A stretch of 64,000 bases of DNA from Kurthia senegalensis (GTDB lineage: Bacteria; Bacillota; Bacilli; Bacillales_A; Planococcaceae): NCBI RefSeq assembly GCF_000285595.1, contig NZ_HE611067.1:62001-126000 (forward strand). The letters run 5' to 3'. How positions within the stretch are numbered: the stretch's first letter is position 1; each line of letters starts with the position of its first letter. Position numbers and translations under genes: made by a program. The notes below the pieces were generated by a model. It saw nothing but the letters and a program-made list of their open reading frames with translations. It had not been told where the DNA came from and searched no databases. Of the stretch, positions 34,700 to 42,633 are shown piece after piece.

Positions 34700-36610
34700 A
34701 TGTCAAATCAAGAAATCACGATTCAATTTCCAAATGGCGAACAAAAACGCTTTGCAAAAGGGATTACATTAACCGAAATTGCGCAATCTATCAGTCCAAG
34801 TTTAGCTAAAAAATCAATTGTAGGTAGCGTCAATACGACAATGACCGATTTGACAACTCCTATTCTAGTGGACGCTGAAATTGCTCTATACGATTATGAA
34901 ACACCACAAGCATTACATGTTATGCGGCACTCAACAGCGCACTTATTAGCACAAGCTGTCAAAAGAATTTATCCAGACGTCAAATTAGGTATTGGTCCTG
35001 TCATTGAAAATGGGTTTTACTATGACATCGATCTGCCACACACACTCGTACCCGAAGATTTACGAGTAATCGAACGAGAAATGAAAAAGATTGTTCGCGA
35101 GAATGAACAAATCCATCGAAAAGAACTGACACGTGAGGAAGCGAAACAGCTGTTTGCTGGCGATTACTTAAAGCTTGAACTCATTGAAGCGATTCCTGAG
35201 CATGAAGTTGTTACAGTTTATGAACAAGGTGAATTTATTGACTTATGCAGAGGTCCTCACGTTACGACAACGAGTAAATTAAAGCATTTTGCATTAACGA
35301 CGATTTCAGGTGCTTATTGGCGTGGCAATAGCGAAAATCAAATGTTACAACGTATTTACGGTGTCGCTTTTGCTACGAAAGAGGCAATGGACGACTATTT
35401 TGTTTTTCTTGAAGAAGCAGAAAAACGGAATCACCGAAAGCTAGGTAAAGAACTGGAGTTGTTTATGTTTTCCGATGAATCACCCGGCATGCCTTTTTAT
35501 TTAGCAAATGGACAAATTATTCGTAATGAACTGGAAAATTTTTTACGCCACTTGCAAATGCACTATGACTATAAAGAAGTACGTACGCCTATTATGATGA
35601 ATCAGCGTTTATGGGAACAATCCGGTCACTGGCAGCACTATAAAGAAAATATGTATTTTACACAAGTAGACGAACAAAAATTTGCTTTGAAACCGATGAA
35701 TTGCCCCGGACATATGTTAATTTACAAAAATGATTTACATTCTTATCGAGACTTGCCAATTCGAATGGCTGAATTTGGGCAAGTTCATCGCCACGAATTT
35801 AGCGGTGCCTTAAATGGATTGCTTCGCGTTCGTACATTTTGTCAGGATGATGCGCATATTTTTGCGACACCTACACAAATTGAAGATGAAATTGCGCTTG
35901 CATTAAAAATCATTGACCATGTTTATCGCGTATTTGGTTTTGACTATACAATTGAGTTATCAACAAGACCTGTAGATTATATGGGTGACCTTGCATTATG
36001 GAATTTAGCAGAAGAAGCGCTCGAAAATGTGTTGAAAAAATTAGATTTCGCTTATGCAATCAATGAAGGTGACGGTGCTTTCTACGGTCCTAAAATTGAT
36101 ATTCATATTAAAGATGCACTTCATCGTAGCCATCAATGTGCCACTGTCCAGCTCGACTTTCAACTGCCTGAAAAATTCGATCTCAGCTATATAAATGAAG
36201 ACAATAACAAAGAACGTCCTGTCGTTATTCATCGTGCTGTATTCGGTTCTATCGACCGCTTCCTCGGTATTTTAATCGAGCATTTTGGCGGCTCTTTCCC
36301 GCTCTGGTTATCGCCTAAGCACGTCACAATTATCGGCGTATCAGATGTACATCTGCCTTACGTAGAACGTGTCGCTGCCGCATTGAAGAAACAAAATATC
36401 CGTGTGGACATAGATCGTCGCAATGAAAAATTAGGTCGAAAAATCAGAGATGCACAAATACAAAAAACACCATATATTCTCGTACTCGGTGATGACGAAC
36501 AACAGAATGAAACCGTGACAATCCGCACGCGTAAGCAAAAAGAATTCCAAACGACTTCTGTACAAGAATTTATACAGAAACTGCAGTTTGAAATCGAACA
36601 TCACACATGA
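34700..36610 (+). CDS. thrS: Threonyl-tRNA synthetase
   Basis: A 636-residue class II synthetase that charges tRNA-Thr. The order is a TGS domain (residues 1-62), then the editing/SAD domain with HSTAHLLAQAVK and FYYDIDLPH (about 75-225), with CRGPHV near 182, and then the catalytic core. Zinc-site residues are visible: Cys in MNCPGHM, His in DDAHIF and His in VIHRAVF. Motif 2 lies in FGQVHRHEFSGAL. An anticodon-binding domain with GVSDVHLPYVERVAAAL forms the last 100 residues. Slightly shorter than the usual 640-645. AGGAGAGA precedes ATG 34700. Regulated by the threonine T-box upstream. Confidence 0.97.
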   Translation: MSNQEITIQFPNGEQKRFAKGITLTEIAQSISPSLAKKSIVGSVNTTMTDLTTPILVDAEIALYDYETPQALHVMRHSTAHLLAQAVKRIYPDVKLGIGPVIENGFYYDIDLPHTLVPEDLRVIEREMKKIVRENEQIHRKELTREEAKQLFAGDYLKLELIEAIPEHEVVTVYEQGEFIDLCRGPHVTTTSKLKHFALTTISGAYWRGNSENQMLQRIYGVAFATKEAMDDYFVFLEEAEKRNHRKLGKELELFMFSDESPGMPFYLANGQIIRNELENFLRHLQMHYDYKEVRTPIMMNQRLWEQSGHWQHYKENMYFTQVDEQKFALKPMNCPGHMLIYKNDLHSYRDLPIRMAEFGQVHRHEFSGALNGLLRVRTFCQDDAHIFATPTQIEDEIALALKIIDHVYRVFGFDYTIELSTRPVDYMGDLALWNLAEEALENVLKKLDFAYAINEGDGAFYGPKIDIHIKDALHRSHQCATVQLDFQLPEKFDLSYINEDNNKERPVVIHRAVFGSIDRFLGILIEHFGGSFPLWLSPKHVTIIGVSDVHLPYVERVAAALKKQNIRVDIDRRNEKLGRKIRDAQIQKTPYILVLGDDEQQNETVTIRTRKQKEFQTTSVQEFIQKLQFEIEHHT

Positions 36611-36627
36611 TCTATTTAATCTATTAC

Positions 36628-36669
36628 AAAAGGCAGTCAAGGTGTTGAACCCTTGACTGCCTTTTTTTT
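36628..36669 (+). terminator. Terminator of thrS
   Basis: AAAAGGCAGTCAAGG pairs with CCTTGACTGCCTTTT around TGTTGAAC, followed by more Ts. The 200 bases beyond it hold nothing supported. Confidence 0.92.
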
Positions 36670-36876
36670 CAAAAACACTTCTTTGAAATTCGCTATTTCT
36701 ACTATAGATATTTCAGCAAATTCCGCTTCACTAATCCATTCTAAACTCACATAATCAATCCTTATGGAAATAAGCTTCTACAATTATTAATATGTAAATT
36801 CTCGACAATGGGAATGTCACTTTACTGAATCATGTAGTCCTGTTGCTCACCATAAAATCAATTCATTATAATTCAT

Positions 36877-37263
36877 TTAAATACCCCTTAATCCGTCTCT
36901 CAATACACGGAGGGATACATCACGCTCTACGACTGTATGCGATTCCCAAAAATGATCATTGATATACCTTGGTACGAGATGGACGTGAAAATGCGTACCT
37001 TCGTCCATCACACCGTTGTTTTGAATGACGCTCATACCATCAACTGCAAGTGACTCTTCACAAATCGTTATAATATTTTTTTCTAATTCCCATAGTTCGA
37101 TTACTTGCGGTGCCGATAATTCACGCAAATCCATGATATGCGCTTTAGATAAAATAAGCATATGTCCTTTTTGAATGGGATCAATATCGAATACGACTTG
37201 AAAATGGTCCGTCTCCGTAAGTATTTGTGTAGCTAAAATATGATGACAAAAAATACATTCCAT
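36877..37263 (-). CDS. HIT-family nucleotide hydrolase/transferase
   Basis: A 128-residue histidine-triad protein. The active site HFHVHLVPR at 91-99 has the H-x-H-x-H order, with His93 as the likely nucleophile. CxxC at Cys3 and Cys6 with HH is the zinc site of many bacterial HIT proteins, and GHMLILSKAH lies in the nucleotide-binding sheet. These proteins cleave or transfer nucleoside monophosphates in housekeeping or signal turnover. GGGTGGG precedes ATG 37263. Single gene. Confidence 0.92.
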   Translation of the reverse strand: MECIFCHHILATQILTETDHFQVVFDIDPIQKGHMLILSKAHIMDLRELSAPQVIELWELEKNIITICEESLAVDGMSVIQNNGVMDEGTHFHVHLVPRYINDHFWESHTVVERDVSLRVLRDGLRGI

Positions 37264-37315
37264 ATAATTCCCACCCTTTTTATACGATTCATTTCTTAAT
37301 CATAATCAACAATTC

Positions 37316-37344
37316 AAAAAGCCTCAAGTACATACTTGAGACTT
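37316..37344 (-). terminator. Terminator of the regulator-ABC exporter operon
   Basis: On the minus strand GTCTCAAGTA pairs with ACTTGAGGC around ATG-like bases and is followed by five Ts. It lies just beyond the permease stop. Confidence 0.8.
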
Positions 37345-37351
37345 TATCAAC

Positions 37352-38080
37352 TTACTTTTCTTTTTTAAATTGAAAAACAAAAATAGCGAGGAGCGTTATG
37401 ACGATCGTATAGCCAAGTACCCACCACATGTGGGGGAAAATCATCGTCATTTCTCCTGCCATCGCCGCTTTCGCCATCTCAACAGCATGAACGAACGGTA
37501 GCATATAGGCAATTTCTTTAAATGTGCCGCCTACTAAATTTAAATCAAACCAAATACCAGATAGCCAAGCAGATACATTCGTTAAAATGGCACCACAAAT
37601 CGCTACTGCTGCTTTTTCACTGAAAAGTGTACCGCTGACAATTCCGAAAGCAATGTAAAAAAGAGCAATTGGCATAATGGCAACGAGGAGCGTTAACATA
37701 TGGATAGATAAAGATAAGCCCATCGGTACGGCGACGAGGAGCGTCACAACACCTTGTATGAGTGCCATTACGAGAAGCGGTGCAATATAGCCGAATATAA
37801 AATTAGAAGCGGTCATCGGCGTCGTATAAAGACGCGCAAGAAACAGCGTAGCGCGGTCTTTCGATACGATTTGAGCCGCAAAAAATGCCATGAATGACAA
37901 TCCAAATACGACAATTCCAGGTGCTAATGAGGCGATATTAAATAAGTCGACTGGGATGCTTTGGTTAATCGCTGACAACAATCCGAGTAAAATAAGTGGG
38001 AAAATAAGACCGAAAAAGAGTGAAATAGGATCTCTTACAATTTCTTTCGCCACACGATTAGCAAAAATAATCGTACGCAT
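37352..38080 (-). CDS. ABC-2 type transporter permease
   Basis: A 242-residue membrane protein with about six segments: FFGLIFPLILLGLLSAI, IASLAPGIVVFGLSFMAFFA, FIFGYIAPLLVMALIQGVVT, MLTLLVAIMPIALFYIAFGI, AVAICGAILTNVSAWLSG, and WVLGYTIVITLLAIFVF. Between them lies SKDRATLFLARLYTTPM, a typical ABC-2 cytosolic coupling loop. It pairs with the ATPase encoded just upstream, overlapping at the ATG/stop. Exports a drug, peptide or lipid; unknown. Confidence 0.88.
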   Translation of the reverse strand: MRTIIFANRVAKEIVRDPISLFFGLIFPLILLGLLSAINQSIPVDLFNIASLAPGIVVFGLSFMAFFAAQIVSKDRATLFLARLYTTPMTASNFIFGYIAPLLVMALIQGVVTLLVAVPMGLSLSIHMLTLLVAIMPIALFYIAFGIVSGTLFSEKAAVAICGAILTNVSAWLSGIWFDLNLVGGTFKEIAYMLPFVHAVEMAKAAMAGEMTMIFPHMWWVLGYTIVITLLAIFVFQFKKEK

Positions 38081-38808
38081 TATAGTTCCTCCTCTGTCAC
38101 GAATTTAATGAAAGCTTCTTCAAACTGTGTTTCATTAGCCCGTTTATTTAATTCATCTACCGTACCTGTCGCCTTAATTTTGCCGTCTTTCATTATACAA
38201 ATACGGTCACAAAGCGCTTCCGCTTCTTCTAAATAATGAGTCGTTAAAATAATCGTCATATGCGACTTTAATTTTTCAATCAGCTGCCACAATTCTCTTC
38301 GACTAAGGACGTCTAGTCCGAGTGTCGGTTCATCCAAAAATAATATTTTTGGTTCAGAAAGTAAAGCCATCGCAATACTTAACTTCCGCTGCCAACCACC
38401 CGATAGCGTTTTACTTTTTTGCTTCACATACGGCTGAAATGAAAAAATGTGGATCATTTCATTTACTTTTTCATCAGCTTGATGTTTCGATAATCCGTGA
38501 AGGCGTGCCATAAATGCTAAATTCTCTCGTACCGTCAAATTCGGTGCAATCGCCGTTTCTTGAGGAGAAAGTGCCAAATCCGGTTTAATTTTATTCAATT
38601 CCTTTAGACCATCTCGTCCGAGCATCGTGATCGCACCGCTAGAAGGATTTTTTAAGCCACATAAAATATGGATGAGCGTTGTTTTTCCAGCACCGTTAAC
38701 ACCTAACAAACCAAATAGTTCTCCTTGTTGAATCGAAAGAGAAACATCATTTAAAACGAATTGATCTCCGTACTTTTTACTAATGTTCTCAATGACAATA
38801 GAATCCAT
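38080..38808 (-). CDS. ABC transporter ATP-binding protein
   Basis: A 242-residue DrrA/CcmA-type ATPase for the adjacent permease. Walker A is GLLGVNGAGKTTLIH near residue 35, the Q-loop is LSPQE, the signature LSGGWQRKLSIAMAL, Walker B ILFLDEPTLGLD and H-loop TTHYLEEAEAL. The start overlaps nothing, two bases after the regulator gene's stop. The operon order regulator-ATPase-permease suggests induction by the exported compound or stress. Confidence 0.92.
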   Translation of the reverse strand: MDSIVIENISKKYGDQFVLNDVSLSIQQGELFGLLGVNGAGKTTLIHILCGLKNPSSGAITMLGRDGLKELNKIKPDLALSPQETAIAPNLTVRENLAFMARLHGLSKHQADEKVNEMIHIFSFQPYVKQKSKTLSGGWQRKLSIAMALLSEPKILFLDEPTLGLDVLSRRELWQLIEKLKSHMTIILTTHYLEEAEALCDRICIMKDGKIKATGTVDELNKRANETQFEEAFIKFVTEEEL

Positions 38809-38810
38809 CG

Positions 38811-39239
38811 CTATTCCTCCTTTTTCGCGTCTAAATGCACGACGTTTAAAAATGTATTCAATAAACGTTCCGGTAAAATAGCGATCCCTCGTTCTTCATC
38901 ACCTAAAAAGATAAGCGTATCTCCCGATTCAACGTGAAAAACATCTCGTGCTTTTTTAGGAATAACGATTTGTCCACGCTCCCCCACTTTAGCTGAACCG
39001 AAGAAATGTTTTCCTTTCGGCGGCACACCTAAATTCGGATACGGCTCTACGTATTCAACGAGTGCATCTAATGAAACGTTGTATAACTTCGCGAGCTTTT
39101 GACTGTAGCCCAAGTCCGGCATCGACTCTCCGCTTTCCCACTTCGCAATGAGTTGTCTCGATACGTCTAATTGAAAAGCCAGTTCCTCTTGTGTCAATTG
39201 ATGATGTATGCGTAAATTTTTTAAATTCGTACTTATCAT
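38811..39239 (-). CDS. Transcription regulator: XRE helix-turn-helix fused to AbrB/SpoVT domain
   Basis: A 142-residue protein. Residues 1-60 are an XRE helix-turn-helix (NLRIHHQLTQEELAFQLDVS and ISRQ-like RQLIAKWESGESMPDL). Residues about 85-130 form an AbrB/SpoVT-like swapped-hairpin domain (AKVGERGQIVIPKKARDVFH, then LGDEERGIAILPE). Such a two-domain layout gives two possible DNA-binding units. ATG 39239 is chosen with AGGAGG about ten bases upstream; the ATG three codons earlier touches that site. It is the first gene of the ABC exporter operon, so it probably controls it. Confidence 0.85.
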   Translation of the reverse strand: MISTNLKNLRIHHQLTQEELAFQLDVSRQLIAKWESGESMPDLGYSQKLAKLYNVSLDALVEYVEPYPNLGVPPKGKHFFGSAKVGERGQIVIPKKARDVFHVESGDTLIFLGDEERGIAILPERLLNTFLNVVHLDAKKEE

Positions 39240-39384
39240 ATTTTTCATACCTCCTACAAATAGTATGCTATTGCATTCCAAGAATCTCAACCATCCAAAC
39301 GTAACGTATATGTTATATTTTATGGCATGGCGAATCAAAGTGAAAAAGACGCTTCTTTTAAGTAGAATGTGACGGACGCTTTCC

Positions 39385-39680
39385 TGGGGCATGGCATGGA
39401 ACGTTTCAATTAATTCTTCTTCAAACGGTCCTTTTCCGATCCGATATTGTTTACCTATTGGTTGTTGTAAACGATGTAACTCCCTGTTTTCATACGACTT
39501 CACCCATTGATAAAGCTGACTGTCATTTTTGCTTCCACGTACGTTCATCAATTCATCTTCATCACTTTCATTTTTGTTTCGTACGAATATTTTTTCCCAT
39601 CAAAAAACACTTCCAAAGATTTGATCCCTTTGAAAGTGTCTTTTCCTTTTTATGTTGTCTCAGATTTTTAGGTCAGTTCC
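39385..39680 (-). mobile_element. IS3-family remnant: left end and broken orfA
   Basis: From 39680 the minus strand carries GGGGGAACTGACCTAAAAAT, a leader hairpin (about 39604-39640) and ATGG at 39597-39600 reading MGKNIRTKQK-stop. A shifted frame then reads NVRGSKNDSQLYQWVKSYEN, RELHRLQQPIGKQYRIGKGP and FEEELIETFHAMPQE, the helix-turn-helix region of IS3-type OrfA. OrfB is absent. The first 83 bases are duplicated at 24084. Confidence 0.75.
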
Positions 39681-39698
39681 CCCATGAGCGTGTCTTTT

Positions 39699-40175
39699 TT
39701 AATTACTCATCCATAAAAGAAAAGTAAGTCCCATCACAGGTATTCCTACAATCAAAGATAAAACACAAATAGCAATATGTAGACGATCTTTCGTTTTCAA
39801 TAAAGAACGCAGTACAGCATAAATACTGTAGCCAACCATTCCCCCGAAAACATTTAATAATACATCGTCTACATCACTAGCTCCTCGTTTTAATACGTAT
39901 TGAATGCTCTCGATTGCCATACTCATAGCGAAAAGAATGCCTGTTACTTTCAAAAATGTACTTCGTTTTAAAAAATGCGCGGCATAGACACCAAGGGGGA
40001 TGAATAAAACAATATTCCCCCATACGTTTAGTGTGAATCCTTGTTGTTTAATCATTTCCAAAGGGATCAAATTGATACTTCTTCGTTCATCCCTCTCAAA
40101 AAACACCGTAGCCATCACTAAATAAACATAAAAAATAAAGATGAGCCTATACATGAGCGTTAAAATTTTTTTCAT
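39699..40175 (-). CDS. VanZ-like membrane protein
   Basis: A 158-residue membrane protein with four to five segments. A first segment (LMYRLIFIFYVYLVMATVFF) is followed by the RRSINLIPLEMI loop. The segments WGNIVLFIPLGVYAAHFL, GILFAMSMAIESIQYVLKRG, ASDVDDVLLNVFGGMVGY and a final one match the VanZ family, including the SIEL/ESIQ and DVDDVLLNxxGG motifs. In enterococci VanZ gives teicoplanin tolerance; general members have unknown roles. ATG 40175 is chosen (AAGGAG eight bases before); ATG 40181 lies too close. Confidence 0.9.
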   Translation of the reverse strand: MKKILTLMYRLIFIFYVYLVMATVFFERDERRSINLIPLEMIKQQGFTLNVWGNIVLFIPLGVYAAHFLKRSTFLKVTGILFAMSMAIESIQYVLKRGASDVDDVLLNVFGGMVGYSIYAVLRSLLKTKDRLHIAICVLSLIVGIPVMGLTFLLWMSN

Positions 40176-40281
40176 TTCCATTCTCCTTCAGTTCCTTCTT
40201 TTATTTTACGAGAAACTTCTTAAAAGAATGTATGGAATTTCTTAATTTATTCTTAAGTAAGACTTGCTGTTTTCATTTCAC

Positions 40282-40842
40282 CTATTTTAGTTTTTCAACA
40301 AATCGTAACGCTTGTTTCGTTGAATCGATAAGAAGTGAATCCTTTTTCTGAACACGCAATGCCAACGCTTTTGAGAAACAGTCCGTCGCTTCTTCCAGTT
40401 GACCACACTCCATATGTAATTTTCCTCGATGTTGCCAAATAAAATCTGCATAGGCTTGTAATGCATTCGTCTCACATAGATTAAACGCTGTTTCAAACGA
40501 TGTTGTAGCTTTTTTATACTCACCTGAATACTTCAACGCTTCGCCTATTCGAACGTACGTAACGAGTTGTTTTTGAAAATCTCCTTCTTTTTTCGCTATA
40601 CTAAGACATTGTTCTAAATAAAGGAGCGCGTTTTGTGGCTCTTCGCAAATACGATAGAAATTACCGATTATGCCATACAACGTATACTTCTCTTTCTCAT
40701 GTAACGTAGCCAATAGCCTTGCCTCTTCAATCCAACATTTCAACAAAGCTCGGTCACGTGTCTTCTCACGCAAAAAATCCTGCTCATCAAAATAAATAAC
40801 TTGTTGATTATGTATCTTTTCCTTAAATGTACTTAAATCCAT
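40282..40842 (-). CDS. TPR-repeat protein, partner of the XRE regulator
   Basis: A 186-residue helical protein with three to four tetratricopeptide-like repeats: EKYTLYGIIGNFYRICEEPQ, NALLYLEQCLSIAKKEGDFQ, GEALKYSGEYKKATTSFETA and CGQLEEATDCFSKALAL. TPR domains bind peptides or proteins. ATG 40842 is ten bases after the stop of the XRE-type gene, with AGGGGG upstream, so the pair is one operon. Possible anti-regulator or signal-peptide-binding partner, similar in spirit to Rap/Phr; inferred. Confidence 0.75.
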   Translation of the reverse strand: MDLSTFKEKIHNQQVIYFDEQDFLREKTRDRALLKCWIEEARLLATLHEKEKYTLYGIIGNFYRICEEPQNALLYLEQCLSIAKKEGDFQKQLVTYVRIGEALKYSGEYKKATTSFETAFNLCETNALQAYADFIWQHRGKLHMECGQLEEATDCFSKALALRVQKKDSLLIDSTKQALRFVEKLK

Positions 40843-40851
40843 AGAAGCCCC

Positions 40852-41331
40852 CTATTCATCCACCTCTTCGACCGTAATCACTTCATTTTCTGGATTACTA
40901 TTGACTAAGTAATAAATATCCGTGCCATTTTTCCAAAGTGCGATGACACAAATCGTATAAATCATCCATTTGTATCCCGTTCTTTTTCGTGCAAAAAACA
41001 AAATAATCGGAATTAAAATAACGCCAAAAGGTGATACATAATAGCTTAAAATACTTGCTAAAAATAATAATACAAGCGTAATCGACAATGGATTTTTCAC
41101 TTTTCGCAGCTGCGCTGTCTCTTCATTGAAGAAACTATCTAAAGACGTATTATAAAGTTCGCTCAGCAGACGCAAGTTGTCTAGGTCTGGATAGCTTTTT
41201 CCATTTTCCCATTTAGAAATGGCTTGACGCGAAATATGTAATCGCTCCGCTACATCATTTTGCGAATACCCGTGTTGCAAGCGTAACGCTTTCAAGCGAT
41301 GCATCAAATGATTATCTAATTTTGTATTCAT
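40852..41331 (-). CDS. XRE-family regulator with membrane-spanning C-terminus
   Basis: A 159-residue protein. The first 65 residues form an XRE helix-turn-helix (LKALRLQHGYSQNDVAERLH, ISRQAISKWENGKSYPDLDN). The rest has two or three hydrophobic segments (ITLVLLFLASILSYYV, FGVILIPIILFFA, WMIYTICVIALW) and an acidic tail. It is therefore a membrane-bound regulator, able to sense envelope state or be held off DNA by a partner. ATG 41331 has GAGGG five bases upstream. The TPR gene follows. Confidence 0.85.
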   Translation of the reverse strand: MNTKLDNHLMHRLKALRLQHGYSQNDVAERLHISRQAISKWENGKSYPDLDNLRLLSELYNTSLDSFFNEETAQLRKVKNPLSITLVLLFLASILSYYVSPFGVILIPIILFFARKRTGYKWMIYTICVIALWKNGTDIYYLVNSNPENEVITVEEVDE

Positions 41332-41550
41332 ATACTCCCTCAAATCATTTACGTATTCATTTGACTTCTATTGTACATTATTTTTTAAAAAATCACACAA
41401 TTTCTATAAAACCTTGTCTTTTCAATAAGAAACGAGTGGTTTCCCCCTTATATGCAACCACTCATTGCTCTTTTTTGAAGGTTTTGTCCCTTATGATAAA
41501 GCTATGAGTTATACGAACACTCATGCACTATAAATTTAGGAGGACTTTTC

Positions 41551-42099
41551 ATGTACAAACTTATCATCAAATGTTTTCTGTGCAGTAGCATCTTTTTTCT
41601 ACTCGCTGGTTGTACGAACACGACAACACAAAAATCAAAAGACTCACATTTAACGATTGCGACAATCGGTTCGCCACCCGAAATCACCGATCAACAAATT
41701 ACTTTTGAAAGCATATCCCTTCAAAATCTTCAAAATGATACGAAGCAGTTATCCGAAAAATACGATGCCCTTTTTATTATGCCAAAATACTTAAGTGATG
41801 CAGCGAATGATGTCTATATCGCATCGTACGAGAAGCTCCGTATCCCGACATTTTTCATTGAATCTAAAAAACAAGAACTCCCTTTCATCAATAACGATGT
41901 TTCGTATGAAAATGCACCACGAATAGACGAGGTCGAATATTTTGCAACAGGTTATCTCAATCAGCCAAATGAGGAAACAGACATTTCATATATGACGTGG
42001 CGCTACTTACAAACTTCAAAGTCTTCATCAAAAGCACTGGAGAATGTATACAAAAAAATCTTTCAAACGATTGAAGATTTAAAAACGAGTAGCCGTTGA
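41551..42099 (+). CDS. Lipoprotein of unknown function
   Basis: A 182-residue protein with signal peptide and lipobox LLAGC (Cys21), so expected to be lipid-anchored outside. The rest opens THLTIATIG-like strands and then an alpha/beta layout (YDALFIMPKYLSDAANDVYI, LRIPTFFIESKKQELPFINN). It resembles part of a periplasmic-binding fold but is too short for a full one. AGGAGG precedes ATG 41551. Terminator at 42173. Ligand unknown. Confidence 0.75.
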   Translation: MYKLIIKCFLCSSIFFLLAGCTNTTTQKSKDSHLTIATIGSPPEITDQQITFESISLQNLQNDTKQLSEKYDALFIMPKYLSDAANDVYIASYEKLRIPTFFIESKKQELPFINNDVSYENAPRIDEVEYFATGYLNQPNEETDISYMTWRYLQTSKSSSKALENVYKKIFQTIEDLKTSSR

Positions 42100-42172
42100 T
42101 TATTTATCGTATAAACGTTTTTATTCGTTTTATATATACTAGCGAGGACTAATTTAAATATCTTTATAAGTT

Positions 42173-42198
42173 AAAAACAGCCTATTGGGCTGTTTTTT
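42173..42198 (+). terminator. Terminator of the lipoprotein gene
   Basis: AAAACAGCC (42174-42182) pairs with GGCTGTTTT (42188-42196) around TATTG, followed by Ts. Confidence 0.85.
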
Positions 42199-42306
42199 GT
42201 CATCATTTTATTTTTAAATACGCTCTACAAACTAGACAACCGTTGCACTTTCCAAAATTCCCCTTTATCATGAATACATAAAATAAACTACCGAGGTGAT
42301 GGCATT

Positions 42307-42633
42307 ATGCCAGTATACAATAAACTAATTCGTGATCAAATTTTAGAAATTATCGCTGCTGATGGGCTTTCTTATAACGCACGTACGCTAAAGCCTGAAG
42401 AACATTTAATCGAAATTAAAAAGAAATTGTATGAAGAAGTAAAAGAATTCGATGAAACGGTTACTCGCCAAGATGCTATAGAAGAAATGGCTGATATTCT
42501 TGAATTACTACATGCTGCATTAGCTGTATTTGAAACCGATTTCAAGCAATTAGAAGACGTGCGTGTACAGAAAAAAACAAAACGTGGAGGATTTGAAAAA
42601 GGTTTATATTTAATCGATGTAGAGGACAAATAA
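42307..42633 (+). CDS. MazG-like nucleotide pyrophosphohydrolase
   Basis: A 108-residue all-helical protein of the MazG/phosphoribosyl-ATP pyrophosphohydrolase fold. The metal site is seen as E-x-x-E in KKLYEEVKEF (Glu44, Glu47) and E-x-x-D in AIEEMADILE (Glu60, Asp63). The VYNKLIRDQILEII opening and GGFEKGLYLIDV end are typical of the housekeeping NTP pyrophosphatases next to SF2 helicases. GAGGTGATG precedes ATG 42307. Its stop is immediately followed by the helicase ATG, so the two are co-translated. It may clean non-canonical NTPs or act in defence-type nucleotide depletion; inferred. Confidence 0.85.
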   Translation: MPVYNKLIRDQILEIIAADGLSYNARTLKPEEHLIEIKKKLYEEVKEFDETVTRQDAIEEMADILELLHAALAVFETDFKQLEDVRVQKKTKRGGFEKGLYLIDVEDK

